From a virus: DNA of 26,583 bases. The notes under the pieces were generated by a model. It was not told the DNA's origin and ran no database searches. It saw only the letters and a program-made list of their open reading frames with translations. The stretch is taken from IMG/VR virus record IMGVR_UViG_3300031669_000204, positions 1 through 26,583 of that record, one strand, 5' to 3'. Of the stretch, positions 12,772 through 19,666 are shown piece by piece (position 1 is the stretch's first letter; each line of letters starts with the position of its first letter). Made by a program: the position numbers and the translations under genes.

Positions 12772-12975
12772 CTAACTAGTAACTAACTTTTAACAAATAC
12801 AAAGTGAATTGTTTACATATATGCACAAAATTTTTTTGTGTAAAAGTGGGTTAGGAGACTCTCTTCTAATTCCATGATGAAAAATTTCAGATAAAGCATT
12901 TTAAGCAAATTAAACTTTGTTTAATACATTAAAAGCATATTAAGCTATGAAAATTTCAGAGAAAATTCGGAGATG
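12772..12975. other. AT-rich spacer at the end of the desert
   Basis: No gene is seen. Normal GA/TC content returns at 12853 (GGAGACTCTCTTCT). The word GAAAAWTTTCAGA occurs twice (near 12880 and 12948). Nothing else is recognisable. Confidence 0.5.
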
Positions 12976-13012
12976 AAAAAAAAGAGGGGATGCCTAAAAA
13001 TGGCTCCCCCTC
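12976..13012 (-). terminator. Intrinsic terminator of the leftward operon
   Basis: On the minus strand GAGGGG (13012-13007) pairs with CCCCTC (12989-12984), with an inner GCC/GGC pair beyond a 2x2 mismatch, and is followed by eight T (12983-12976). It lies about 30 nt after the radical SAM stop codon. Confidence 0.8.
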
Positions 13013-13043
13013 AACTTATTCTACTCTCGATATTATGTTTTTA

Positions 13044-13919
13044 CTATCCGTTTTTAAGAGCGCAGATAGTATTCGCAGCATTTGCCGCAGCTTGTGTGAA
13101 TTTCAAGGCATCATCAGATTTGATGTCACCCGTGATTTTATCCGCAAGGACTTCAATCGCCTTAACCAATCTCCACACCGATTTCCCTATAGGTCGCCCT
13201 TTTATTCTAAACCCCTGCGGACAAACTGTAGCCATTCCATCCGGAAAGATCCACAACGCCTTCAATGTTATACATCTACGATTACAGCCATCACACGCCC
13301 TTCCCCTATTCCTTTGTATGCCAGTGTAACGAAACTGGATGTCATGCCTGTAGACGTTCATCAATTTTATTCCCATATTTTCAGCCCAGATATTAAACAA
13401 CTTATGATACTTTGCAGAACCATAGAAATTGGAGAAAATTTTTACAGAAAAGAAGGGCGAATAAAGATCGATGATTTTCTCAGAATTCTCAAAATCGGTT
13501 TCGTTCGCGACAACATAAACTACTTGATCGAATTCTCGAAGAGAGGATATTAGGTTAAGATTGGGAGAGAAGACATGAACTTTAAAACAGTTCACGAATG
13601 GATAGGCTTCAGGAAGGAGGGCGGTTCCGTTCGTGTTCACGAAGACCCGAGCTCCTAGTTCATGAGCGAAACGAATTATAGAAAGGAAATCGGGATGTAG
13701 ACCAGGTTCTCCGCCGCTTATGTTCACGATAGGATGGTCTATTACAGAGGTATAGGCTGAAATAGCCTGAATTGCGATTTCTGTAGGGAGATAATCTGAG
13801 CCAGGTTCTTGAAAGTCGTTTAAGCAATACTCACAACTTCTGTTACAATCGTTCGTTAAGAGAACTCTTAAACGGAATTCATCTTTATGAACCTCTTTAT
13901 TAAAGACAGATTTTATCAT
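13044..13919 (-). CDS. Radical SAM enzyme with C-terminal Cys cluster
   Basis: CNRSCEYC (residues 25-32) is the CxxxCxxC motif that binds the 4Fe-4S cluster cleaving S-adenosylmethionine. NISGGEPGLHP (67-76) is the SAM-contacting GGE motif, and VFVNTNGT (92-99) is the usual fourth strand. A second Cys group, CDGC..RC (209, 212, 216) and C233 in a PDG..TVCPQG segment, resembles SPASM or Twitch extensions that hold auxiliary clusters. With 291 residues it is close to enzymes that modify peptides or nucleotides. The substrate is unknown. It is the last gene of the leftward operon, 10 nt after the preceding stop, with a weak ribosome site. Confidence 0.85.
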   Translation of the reverse strand: MIKSVFNKEVHKDEFRLRVLLTNDCNRSCEYCLNDFQEPGSDYLPTEIAIQAISAYTSVIDHPIVNISGGEPGLHPDFLSIIRFAHELGARVFVNTNGTALLPEAYPFVNCFKVHVFSPNLNLISSLREFDQVVYVVANETDFENSEKIIDLYSPFFSVKIFSNFYGSAKYHKLFNIWAENMGIKLMNVYRHDIQFRYTGIQRNRGRACDGCNRRCITLKALWIFPDGMATVCPQGFRIKGRPIGKSVWRLVKAIEVLADKITGDIKSDDALKFTQAAANAANTICALKNG

Positions 13920-13929
13920 TTTTTTCTTT

Positions 13930-14160
13930 CTAATTTTTTTCTTTCCAATATAGATTTATAGCTTCGATGAACTCATCATGAACCTTTTGGGCTTCTTCAA
14001 GTGTTCGATATGAAAAATATTCAAAAACTTGAGAAGTGTATTTAAATCCCCAAAACCAATAATCTAGTTCTTTTTCAACTCCATACACATTTTGAACATG
14101 AAGAAGAACAGCATGATACCCTTCAATTTCAAATGTTGCTAATGATTCTTTTTTACTCAT
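13930..14160 (-). CDS. Small unknown protein, 76 aa
   Basis: Not recognised. The product is a probable alpha/beta domain rich in aromatic residues (LDYWFWGFKYTSQVFEYFSYRT), followed by a helix. Its start codon and ribosome site AAAAGGATATT are part of a 22-bp tandem repeat that extends upstream. The radical SAM gene follows after 10 nt, so the pair may act together. Confidence 0.6.
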   Translation of the reverse strand: MSKKESLATFEIEGYHAVLLHVQNVYGVEKELDYWFWGFKYTSQVFEYFSYRTLEEAQKVHDEFIEAINLYWKEKN

Positions 14161-14245
14161 AATATCCTTTTATTACTCTCATAATATCCTTTTATTACTC
14201 TCATAATATCCTTTTATTACTCTCATAATATCCTTTTATTACTCT
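14159..14245 (-). repeat. Four tandem 22-bp repeats carrying an RBS and ATG
   Basis: The plus-strand unit ATAATATCCTTTTATTACTCTC starts at 14159, 14181, 14203 and 14225 (the last copy 21 nt). On the minus strand every unit reads AAAAGGATATTATGAG, a ribosome site with a start codon. Only the last ATG opens the 76-residue gene; upstream ones open frames of about 15 codons. Confidence 0.9.
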
Positions 14246-14258
14246 ATAGTATTCTCTG

Positions 14259-14702
14259 CTAGAACATATCTTCAATACGCGTGATAGTAAGATTATGAAG
14301 CAGCATTATATCCTTATGATTAAAGAAATATATCTCAACAGAATCATTCTTTTTCCTACTCATCCCTCTCCAGTCCATTACCATTTGCTTTACATATTTC
14401 CAAGGCATTGCCAAAGGAACGATATCAGTCCTCCCATTTACCAGTACCCAATATCCCCAATGATGCTTGTTGCGTTTCTGATGGAGGAACCAAGCTTTCT
14501 GGAAGGCAAGGATACTCTCCATAGAGGGAGTTCCCGAAGGAGCATAGAAGAGCCTCGCGTAAGAGAAGAACTCAGAGGGAAGAAATTTAGAAAGGTCGTG
14601 AGTAAAGGCGTGGATGTAGAGACCGAACTTGAAACATTCAAGGAAGACATTCTTCTTATGTTCCAAAACATAGAGAAAATATTTCCAATATATAGAATAC
14701 AT
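14259..14702 (-). CDS. DUF5662 family protein
   Basis: The His/Asp pattern is that of DUF5662, a family common in phages and bacteria: H15, HDLSKFLPSEFFSYA (35-49), FQKAW..HQKRNKHHWGYW (67-85), MPWKYVKQMVMDW (99-111). The conserved HD, HH and D residues suggest a metal-binding HD-like helical fold, but no activity is established. Its length of 147 residues is normal. The ribosome site AAGGAGGT is nearly perfect. It lies between the small-protein part and the radical SAM end of the leftward operon, with 140 nt before the next upstream gene. Confidence 0.8.
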   Translation of the reverse strand: MYSIYWKYFLYVLEHKKNVFLECFKFGLYIHAFTHDLSKFLPSEFFSYARLFYAPSGTPSMESILAFQKAWFLHQKRNKHHWGYWVLVNGRTDIVPLAMPWKYVKQMVMDWRGMSRKKNDSVEIYFFNHKDIMLLHNLTITRIEDMF

Positions 14703-14842
14703 AGAGACCTCCTTATAGAAAGTTGCGAATTTTTAAAAAATTCACACGAAAGTCGAGGTAATTGAGAAAGTTCGAGGTAAGTGAGAAAGTCAGTTTCTTA
14801 GCTATGATTTTCCATTTAGCCAAAAACTTTATCAAAAATAGT

Positions 14843-15058
14843 TCACGAAGCTTCATCATAGATATCGCGATGAGTATCAACTACTGGAATATCTATCCAC
14901 ATGCCTTTTTTGGGATTAGTCACATCTATCCATAGTTGCTGTAAGGTTAAAGTTGGAACGAGCCGTTCTTCACGACCAACATATTCCCTTGATTTTTTCA
15001 TTCTAAAATTTTTAGTTCTTACAAGATCCATTTCTTTTTTAGTCTCTTGAGGATCCAT
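14843..15058 (-). CDS. Small unknown protein, 71 aa
   Basis: Not recognised. AAGGAG precedes the ATG. The N-terminal half is a charged, basic helix (ETKKEMDLVRTKNFRMKKSRE) and the second half looks like short strands (LQQLWIDVTNPKKGMWIDIPVVD). Part of the leftward operon, 11 nt after the preceding stop. Confidence 0.6.
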   Translation of the reverse strand: MDPQETKKEMDLVRTKNFRMKKSREYVGREERLVPTLTLQQLWIDVTNPKKGMWIDIPVVDTHRDIYDEAS

Positions 15059-15069
15059 TTCTCTCCTTT

Positions 15070-15324
15070 CTATTCTTGTTCTAAGAATCCGTTATCTACC
15101 CAATGTTGCATTCTGGAAATCAGTTCTTTTATTTCTTCTCGGTTTAAATGATGATCTCTTCCTATCCAGAGAAAGCCACTTCCCGGAACCTCGTCTGGAT
15201 CGTCGTCATTCAGCATTAGTGACGATTCTTGAATAAGACGAGTCATACTATAGTCCTCTTTCTCGTTAGGAAACTTCTTATGCGCTATTACTGTAAATCC
15301 TCTAGCTGTTCTATAGGAGTCCAT
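15070..15324 (-). CDS. Small acidic protein, 84 aa
   Basis: Not recognised. GGAGGG precedes the ATG. The product has an acidic middle (MLNDDDPDEVPGSG) and a C-terminal helix (NREEIKELISRMQHWVDNGFL). The GSGFLWIGRDHHLNREE region is typical of small phage proteins with a strand-then-helix fold. No function can be stated. Confidence 0.6.
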   Translation of the reverse strand: MDSYRTARGFTVIAHKKFPNEKEDYSMTRLIQESSLMLNDDDPDEVPGSGFLWIGRDHHLNREEIKELISRMQHWVDNGFLEQE

Positions 15325-15350
15325 TTTTAACCCTCCTCATTTTCTCCTCT

Positions 15351-15716
15351 TCATTTCTTAATTTTCTTAGGTTTATAGGATATAGGAATCTTTTCTCTTT
15401 TTAGAATTAATTCATCTATTCTTTTCGGAAGGGTTAGTTCACTTCCGAGTACAGGGTCACTATTCAGCATGATTGTAACAAGGTCTCCTGCTGAACAATT
15501 TTCCATAGCTATTCCCATTACTCTGCTTCCACCAGCGGGATGAACCATTAGTCCAACCGAAGCAGGAAGTGATCCTTTTTCCATACTTTCAGTTGATTTA
15601 GAAAGAAAAAGCTTACGAAGGTCTTCTCGGGCTATTCTGATTCTTTCTAGTGCAGCCTTGATTTGTCGGGAGGCCTTTTTCTTTCTACGTTTAAATCTTT
15701 TCGATTTCTTCTTCAT
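15351..15716 (-). CDS. Basic-headed protein, 121 aa
   Basis: Not recognised. The first 25 residues are extremely basic (KKKSKRFKRRKKKASRQIK), which suggests RNA or DNA binding. After a helix, residues 50-95 form a mixed domain (LMVHPAGGSRVMGIAMENCSAGDLVTIML). The C-terminus is again Lys-rich. It overlaps the upstream gene by 4 nt (ATGA). Confidence 0.6.
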   Translation of the reverse strand: MKKKSKRFKRRKKKASRQIKAALERIRIAREDLRKLFLSKSTESMEKGSLPASVGLMVHPAGGSRVMGIAMENCSAGDLVTIMLNSDPVLGSELTLPKRIDELILKREKIPISYKPKKIKK

Positions 15717-16162
15717 TTTCTTACTTTTTTAGGGAAGAACACTATAGGTTTAGGTTTAGGCTTAGGAAGGGGAGGTAATAGAGCTTCAGGAAGAGGAATG
15801 GGAGAAAATCTAGAAGTAGAACTGCGAGATGAAGAACTTGAAGAAGGATAACTTGTTTCAAATTCTTTCTTAAATTCTTCAGGATCGCTAGGATGATTTC
15901 TATAAAAGTCTTCTATATCTTCTTCTATTGTTGGAAATCTTTTTGTAGATTCTATTCTTTCTGGACGAGTAATAACATGGGGGCTAAAATTAAATTCTTC
16001 TTCTTTAATTTCTCTAATTTTATTATAAATAACTCTTCTGAAACCAGGATCTTCATGGAACCATTTTCGAAAATATTTTATAACTATCCTTTCAAAGATT
16101 ACTTCTGTATCTTCGTCTAAAATTGCTCCTTCTCTTTTCTTAATCCAGTCTTTAATTCCCAT
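15713..16162 (-). CDS. Unknown protein with Ser-rich and Pro/Lys-rich tail
   Basis: Not recognised. Residues 1-90 are charged and helical (KDWIKKREGAILDEDTEVIFERI, YNKIREIKEEEF). A run of Ser with Arg/Thr follows at about 105-118, then PIPLPEALLPPLPKPKPKPI, a rigid Pro/Lys segment, and a basic end. Such low-complexity tails act as flexible linkers. It is coupled on both sides: TAATG with the methyltransferase upstream and ATGA with the gene downstream. Confidence 0.6.
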   Translation of the reverse strand: MGIKDWIKKREGAILDEDTEVIFERIVIKYFRKWFHEDPGFRRVIYNKIREIKEEEFNFSPHVITRPERIESTKRFPTIEEDIEDFYRNHPSDPEEFKKEFETSYPSSSSSSRSSTSRFSPIPLPEALLPPLPKPKPKPIVFFPKKVRK

Positions 16163-16719
16163 TATTTTTCCTCATTGCGAATGAAGAACCGTAAATTATG
16201 GGCTTGACTAACTCTTTCCATGTAAGGATTGAATAAATGCTTAACGGGAAGCATATCTTCTTCTTTAATTTCAGTATTCCAATCATGAACCCCCAAAAGA
16301 TCTCTTGGCTGTAGATGAGGAGAAAAGGTTTGAACTTCTAAGGGCTTATTTCCATCATCACAATAAAGAAATTTATGACATTTGTTATTTTTGATTGCAC
16401 TTTGGATGAACTTACTTACTTGTGGTTCAAATATATCTCCTTGAAAAACTATAATGGGAATATACGGATGAGTATGTTCTAGATCTTCAAGTATTTCTTT
16501 AAATTCTGGATGAATAAGCTCTATGTCAAAACTTATCACAAGAGCATTAGGACACGTTTCATGGAAAAAGAGGGTTAACCCCCCTTTTAGTGTTCCAAGT
16601 TCTATAATAAGTTCTGGATGATAAAAAGCTAGTGCTTCTCGCAAAAGGCTTAATTCGTTGGAATTATGCTTAATCGGAAGACTACGATTTTTCAGTTCTT
16701 TAGATTCATAAAAATTCAT
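16162..16719 (-). CDS. SAM-dependent methyltransferase-like protein
   Basis: The sequence fits a class I Rossmann methyltransferase of the cephalosporin-hydroxylase/CmcI-like type. LIIELGTLKGGLTLFF (37-52) is motif I, SFDIEL (63-68) holds the acidic residue at the end of strand 2, and FQGDIF (92-97) the motif III aspartate. FLYCDDGNK (117-125) and GVHDWNTE (143-150) match the metal-site region of that group. At 185 residues it is compact. The substrate is unknown; sugars or small molecules are typical for the group. Confidence 0.75.
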   Translation of the reverse strand: MNFYESKELKNRSLPIKHNSNELSLLREALAFYHPELIIELGTLKGGLTLFFHETCPNALVISFDIELIHPEFKEILEDLEHTHPYIPIIVFQGDIFEPQVSKFIQSAIKNNKCHKFLYCDDGNKPLEVQTFSPHLQPRDLLGVHDWNTEIKEEDMLPVKHLFNPYMERVSQAHNLRFFIRNEEK

Positions 16720-16729
16720 GAATTTTTTC

Positions 16730-16984
16730 TCAATGAGTTTTTTTGAAGTTTAAGCGATCTCTATTACTTTCTTCTTTGCTAATTTCTCGAACAGCAAAGA
16801 GGAATATTTGTCCATTTCTTAGTTCTAATTTAATATAGTTCTTTTCAAAACTAACTCTTATGGGAGCAATAAAGAGAGGTGCTTCAATTCCAGGCTGTTC
16901 GGGGTAATATACGCCCCCTTTAAGAAGAGTAGCCGCAGAATCTACAAAAGTTTCAAGATCAAGTGTAAATTTTAATTCTGGCAT
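16730..16984 (-). CDS. Small unknown protein, 84 aa
   Basis: Not recognised. A helix (ETFVDSAATLL) near the start is followed by beta-rich sequence (IRVSFEKNYIKLELRNGQIFLFAV) and a basic end. No cysteines or membrane span. It precedes the methyltransferase by 10 nt. Confidence 0.6.
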   Translation of the reverse strand: MPELKFTLDLETFVDSAATLLKGGVYYPEQPGIEAPLFIAPIRVSFEKNYIKLELRNGQIFLFAVREISKEESNRDRLNFKKTH

Positions 16985-17012
16985 TTTTCCTTTTTCTCCG
17001 TTTCTCTTTTCG

Positions 17013-17678
17013 TTAATTTATGTCTAAGATCTTTGAAGCATTCCGATATTCCCAGAATACTAGATTCTCTCTCTTAACACCGGCTGGTTTGCAAAAGTGA
17101 GTCCACTCGAGAACTACATTGAATTTCTCTCTACTCATAGCTTCCTTAACAACATTCCTAATTTCTTCAGGAATCTTTTTATGTAGTTTTCTATCTCCAC
17201 CTACCAGATGATGAACGTAACCAGCTAGTTTAGTGTCAGCTTCTCGTACCATTGCTCTTATTTCTTTCTTACAATAATCCATATAAAACTTGAGGGGACT
17301 TCCTATAAAATACTCCATTACAATATTTCCAGCAAATCTTCCATTATCGGGAGTTTCGGCATCTATCATAAGATCAAATTTACCTATATTTGCATAGATT
17401 TTTCCCTTAAGGTCTTTTGAAAGAATATCTGTAATGTGAGGAGTGTGTATAGTTTCAGTACGATTTCTAAATCTATATGTCCGAATGTTGAAAATCTGTT
17501 CGGGATCGTCAGCTAAGATTATATCCGCCCATGCTGAGCATAAATCAACAATCTTTTCTGAACTTCCCATAGGAATGGAGAAGAGCCGAGGGATATTGAA
17601 TCCTAATTGACCCAATTCACTAATTCTTACAATTTTGTTCTTAACTTCATGTGATGTCCAGGCAGTATCTTCTTGCAT
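17013..17678 (-). CDS. Possible ATP-grasp/PEP-synthase-like phage protein
   Basis: The start (KNKIVRISELGQLGFNIPRLFSIP) resembles the opening of PEP-synthase-like ATP-grasp folds, and FNIRTYRFRN (63-72) recalls their Arg-containing strand. VVLEWTHFCKPAGVKRENLVFWEYR (about 188-212) would be the late strand carrying the conserved Glu and Arg. These are resemblances by eye, and no full ATP-binding signature can be confirmed. With 221 residues it would be a reduced form. It lies 13 nt after the exonuclease gene in the same operon. Confidence 0.4.
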   Translation of the reverse strand: MQEDTAWTSHEVKNKIVRISELGQLGFNIPRLFSIPMGSSEKIVDLCSAWADIILADDPEQIFNIRTYRFRNRTETIHTPHITDILSKDLKGKIYANIGKFDLMIDAETPDNGRFAGNIVMEYFIGSPLKFYMDYCKKEIRAMVREADTKLAGYVHHLVGGDRKLHKKIPEEIRNVVKEAMSREKFNVVLEWTHFCKPAGVKRENLVFWEYRNASKILDIN

Positions 17679-17691
17679 TGTGAATCTCCTT

Positions 17692-18825
17692 TTATTTTTG
17701 GTTTATCATTATTTCTTTTAAAATGGCAGTTCCTGGGTCTCCCAAGAGACTTTTGAATTTGAGGAGTTTTAGGATAAGTATCAATCTATCATAATTGGCA
17801 TCGCTATATTCTTGTTTTTTTGTAACTAACTGATCTTTCAATTTTGGGTCTTTTCCATATAGTTTCACAAGTCGATAGGTATGTTTGATGGTCGCAAAAG
17901 CGTTGGCTTTATCATCATCCAATGCTGTGAGTACTTTTTTATTCATAGGGATTTTTGAATAACTGCGTAGAAGATTTTTTAGATTCTTGGCAGTTTTGAT
18001 AAGCGATATGGCTGTTTTTTCTCCTACATTTGGAAGACCAGCGACTTCATCTCCTCCGCATCCGCATAGGCACATTACGTCTAGATATCGGTCAGGATTT
18101 ATTCCATATCTTGCTTTAAATTTTTCTAAAGTTAAAACTTGCTCTTCTTTAGTTCTTAACAGAATAGATGTCGTATTGGTAATTAATTGGAACAAATCAT
18201 GATCATTACTTAGTATCAGACAAGGATTTTTGCCGAACTTTATGGCATAGTGGTGAATAATATCATCAGCTTCATAGTTTATGGTCCAGACTTGTTCTAT
18301 CCCCATAAACCAGAGTAAATAATGAGAAATACCAAGCTGCTCATAGAAAAGAAAGTTTTCTGCTTGTTTTTCGGAATCTGAATCCATACGACTAGCTTTA
18401 TATCCTTTTTCCAAAATTGATCGGTATTGGACTTCTCTGTTGTGAGATACAGGGTCAAAGCAGAAAATAATTTTTCCTATAAGATTTTCTTTACAAATAC
18501 TCATTAGTGATCTCAAAATTCCATAGGCAACTCCAGTATTGATTTCTACTTCTGAATTTAGTGCTGTTGTTCTGATAATTTTATCATCAATCCTGGCATT
18601 AGATACAACATTAAGAACCTCGCCAGTTTTAGGATTAAAAACTCTTAAGGGATTTTGAAGTCTTTCAGTTATGCCGAATTTTTGATCTGCTATAGAGTCT
18701 CTTAGTTTAGGACTGATTATTCCTAAATTCTTTATAGCAATTTTTGTCTTAAGTGCTTTAAACTTATAGAACATTTTTCTCGCAAAGAGATTTCCGTCGA
18801 TAATAAGAGTATAGCTTTTTCTCAT
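17692..18825 (-). CDS. 5'-3' exonuclease / flap endonuclease
   Basis: This is a PIN/FEN-type nuclease like T5 exonuclease and the N-domain of bacterial Pol I, which removes primers and 5' flaps in replication. Metal-site residues are visible: LIIDGN (8-12), FCFDP (121-125), YEADDII (184-190) and SNDHDLF (206-212). YKASR (142-146) corresponds to the helical-arch Arg/Lys region. CGGDEVAGLPNVGEKTAISL (256-275) is the helix-hairpin-helix DNA-binding motif, with the usual GDxxD as GDE. An extra segment at about 20-95 and a C-terminal extension make it longer (377 aa) than T5 exonuclease. No polymerase domain is attached. It is the first gene of the leftward operon. Confidence 0.9.
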   Translation of the reverse strand: MRKSYTLIIDGNLFARKMFYKFKALKTKIAIKNLGIISPKLRDSIADQKFGITERLQNPLRVFNPKTGEVLNVVSNARIDDKIIRTTALNSEVEINTGVAYGILRSLMSICKENLIGKIIFCFDPVSHNREVQYRSILEKGYKASRMDSDSEKQAENFLFYEQLGISHYLLWFMGIEQVWTINYEADDIIHHYAIKFGKNPCLILSNDHDLFQLITNTTSILLRTKEEQVLTLEKFKARYGINPDRYLDVMCLCGCGGDEVAGLPNVGEKTAISLIKTAKNLKNLLRSYSKIPMNKKVLTALDDDKANAFATIKHTYRLVKLYGKDPKLKDQLVTKKQEYSDANYDRLILILKLLKFKSLLGDPGTAILKEIMINQK

Positions 18826-18882
18826 TTTTTTACTCTTTTCTAAAGTATTTCTTGAATTAATGATGAACTTTATTCTTCTACA

Positions 18883-18911
18883 TTTATATTATAAGGGGCT
18901 GGTTTTGGCAA
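18883..18911 (-). promoter_or_regulatory. Leftward promoter of the exonuclease operon
   Basis: On the minus strand TTGCCA (18911-18906), 17 nt, TATAAA (18888-18883), about 58 nt before the exonuclease ATG. Confidence 0.65.
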
Positions 18912-18984
18912 TATACGAAATTCTTACCCCTTATTTTTTATATTTTTTTCTAACTCTTTAAAAAATCATCCTCAAATTTTTTTC

Positions 18985-19013
18985 TTGTCATTTGTGTGCA
19001 AATGTTTTAAGAT
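18985..19013 (+). promoter_or_regulatory. Rightward promoter of the packaging operon
   Basis: TTGTCA (18985-18990), exactly 17 nt, TAAGAT (19008-19013), about 50 nt before the small terminase gene. With the leftward promoter it makes a divergent control region of about 240 nt. Confidence 0.65.
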
Positions 19014-19063
19014 TATCATTGTCTAATTATAATCTTTTAAGAACCCAAAGAGAGAGGGATTAA

Positions 19064-19666
19064 TTGAAGTTTTTTCCAAAGAAGAAAGCAGTTTCTACCC
19101 CACTTCCATCTACAAGAGTGAAATCTCTTACTGCGGAAATTCACGTTCTAAAACAAATGACCTTACGCTATTTGGTTGATAAGTCAATGTCCATTAGAGA
19201 AGTTGCTAATAAGTTAAAGACAACTCCTAGGGTCATTAAGAGTTTTTTGGAAGATCCTATTTTTTTGAAAGATCTTGAAGAAAGAATTGAAAAGGTGCAT
19301 GGAATAGACACAAGCTTTCGAATAGATCAGGCAAAAATAACCCTTTCTCATCTTTATGAAGAATTAAGGCAAAGGGAGATCGAAAATGGACTAATAAATG
19401 TTCCAGTTCGGGATTTACACAAAATGATAGTTGATACCCAAAAGGAATTAAGGCTTGATACTCCTGGGGAATTTACTTCCAAAGTAGGAGTAGCTGATCT
19501 TTCAAGGTTGCAAGATCGTTATAAGAGTTCTTTGTCTGGCAAAAAGTTCCAGCGCAAGAGAGAAAAAGAGGAATCAGACAAAAAGCGTCTTAGTTCGGGA
19601 AAAGTTACAGAACCGAGTAAAGCCGATGATGAAAGTGACCAAAGTAGCGCCCGAGGACTTGGCTAG
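19064..19666 (+). CDS. Probable small terminase subunit
   Basis: It starts with TTG behind AGAGAGGGA. Residues 34-60 (LRYLVDKSMSIREVANKLKTTPRVIKSF) form a helix-turn-helix typical of the DNA-recognition end of small terminases. A long helical middle and a very charged, basic C-terminus follow. The position directly before and overlapping the large terminase, the length of about 200 residues and the domain order support the call. Small terminases diverge greatly, so homology is not proven. It would recognise the packaging site and load the motor. Confidence 0.7.
   Translation: MKFFPKKKAVSTPLPSTRVKSLTAEIHVLKQMTLRYLVDKSMSIREVANKLKTTPRVIKSFLEDPIFLKDLEERIEKVHGIDTSFRIDQAKITLSHLYEELRQREIENGLINVPVRDLHKMIVDTQKELRLDTPGEFTSKVGVADLSRLQDRYKSSLSGKKFQRKREKEESDKKRLSSGKVTEPSKADDESDQSSARGLG

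Larger units (their letters stand above)
11199..12853. other. GA/TC-depleted segment (dinucleotide desert)
   Basis: By hand count this segment of about 1,650 bp contains GA only at 11248, 11658, 11913, 12161, 12195, 12289, 12311 and 12806, and TC only at 11816. From 12312 to 12805 there is neither. AG, CT, CA, TG, GG and CC remain common, and GCGC is frequent, so the effect is specific to GA/TC. It spans genes, leaders, terminators and spacers. The flanking DNA is rich in both dinucleotides. The cause is unknown. Confidence 0.9.

Noticed and set aside
11199-12853. Scar of a TC-specific cytosine deaminase (DddA or APOBEC-like hypermutation)
   Set aside because: It would explain loss of TC and GA, but the paralog comparison shows many transversions and Glu to Ala/Gln changes, with the C of TC often kept. 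C-to-T change alone cannot give that pattern.
12973-13553. Rightward ORFs of 118 and 187 codons
   Set aside because: They are antisense to the radical SAM gene, which has full catalytic motifs, and lack ribosome sites.
14159-14245. CRISPR array
   Set aside because: The 22-bp units are directly adjacent with no spacers and lie over a ribosome site.
14295-14765. Rightward ORF of 156 codons
   Set aside because: It lies antisense to the DUF5662 gene, which has the conserved His/Asp pattern and a near-perfect ribosome site.
19626-19666. Programmed frameshift joining the two terminase subunits
   Set aside because: The 41-nt overlap has its own ATG-ATG start, and no clear slippery heptamer with a following structure was seen.
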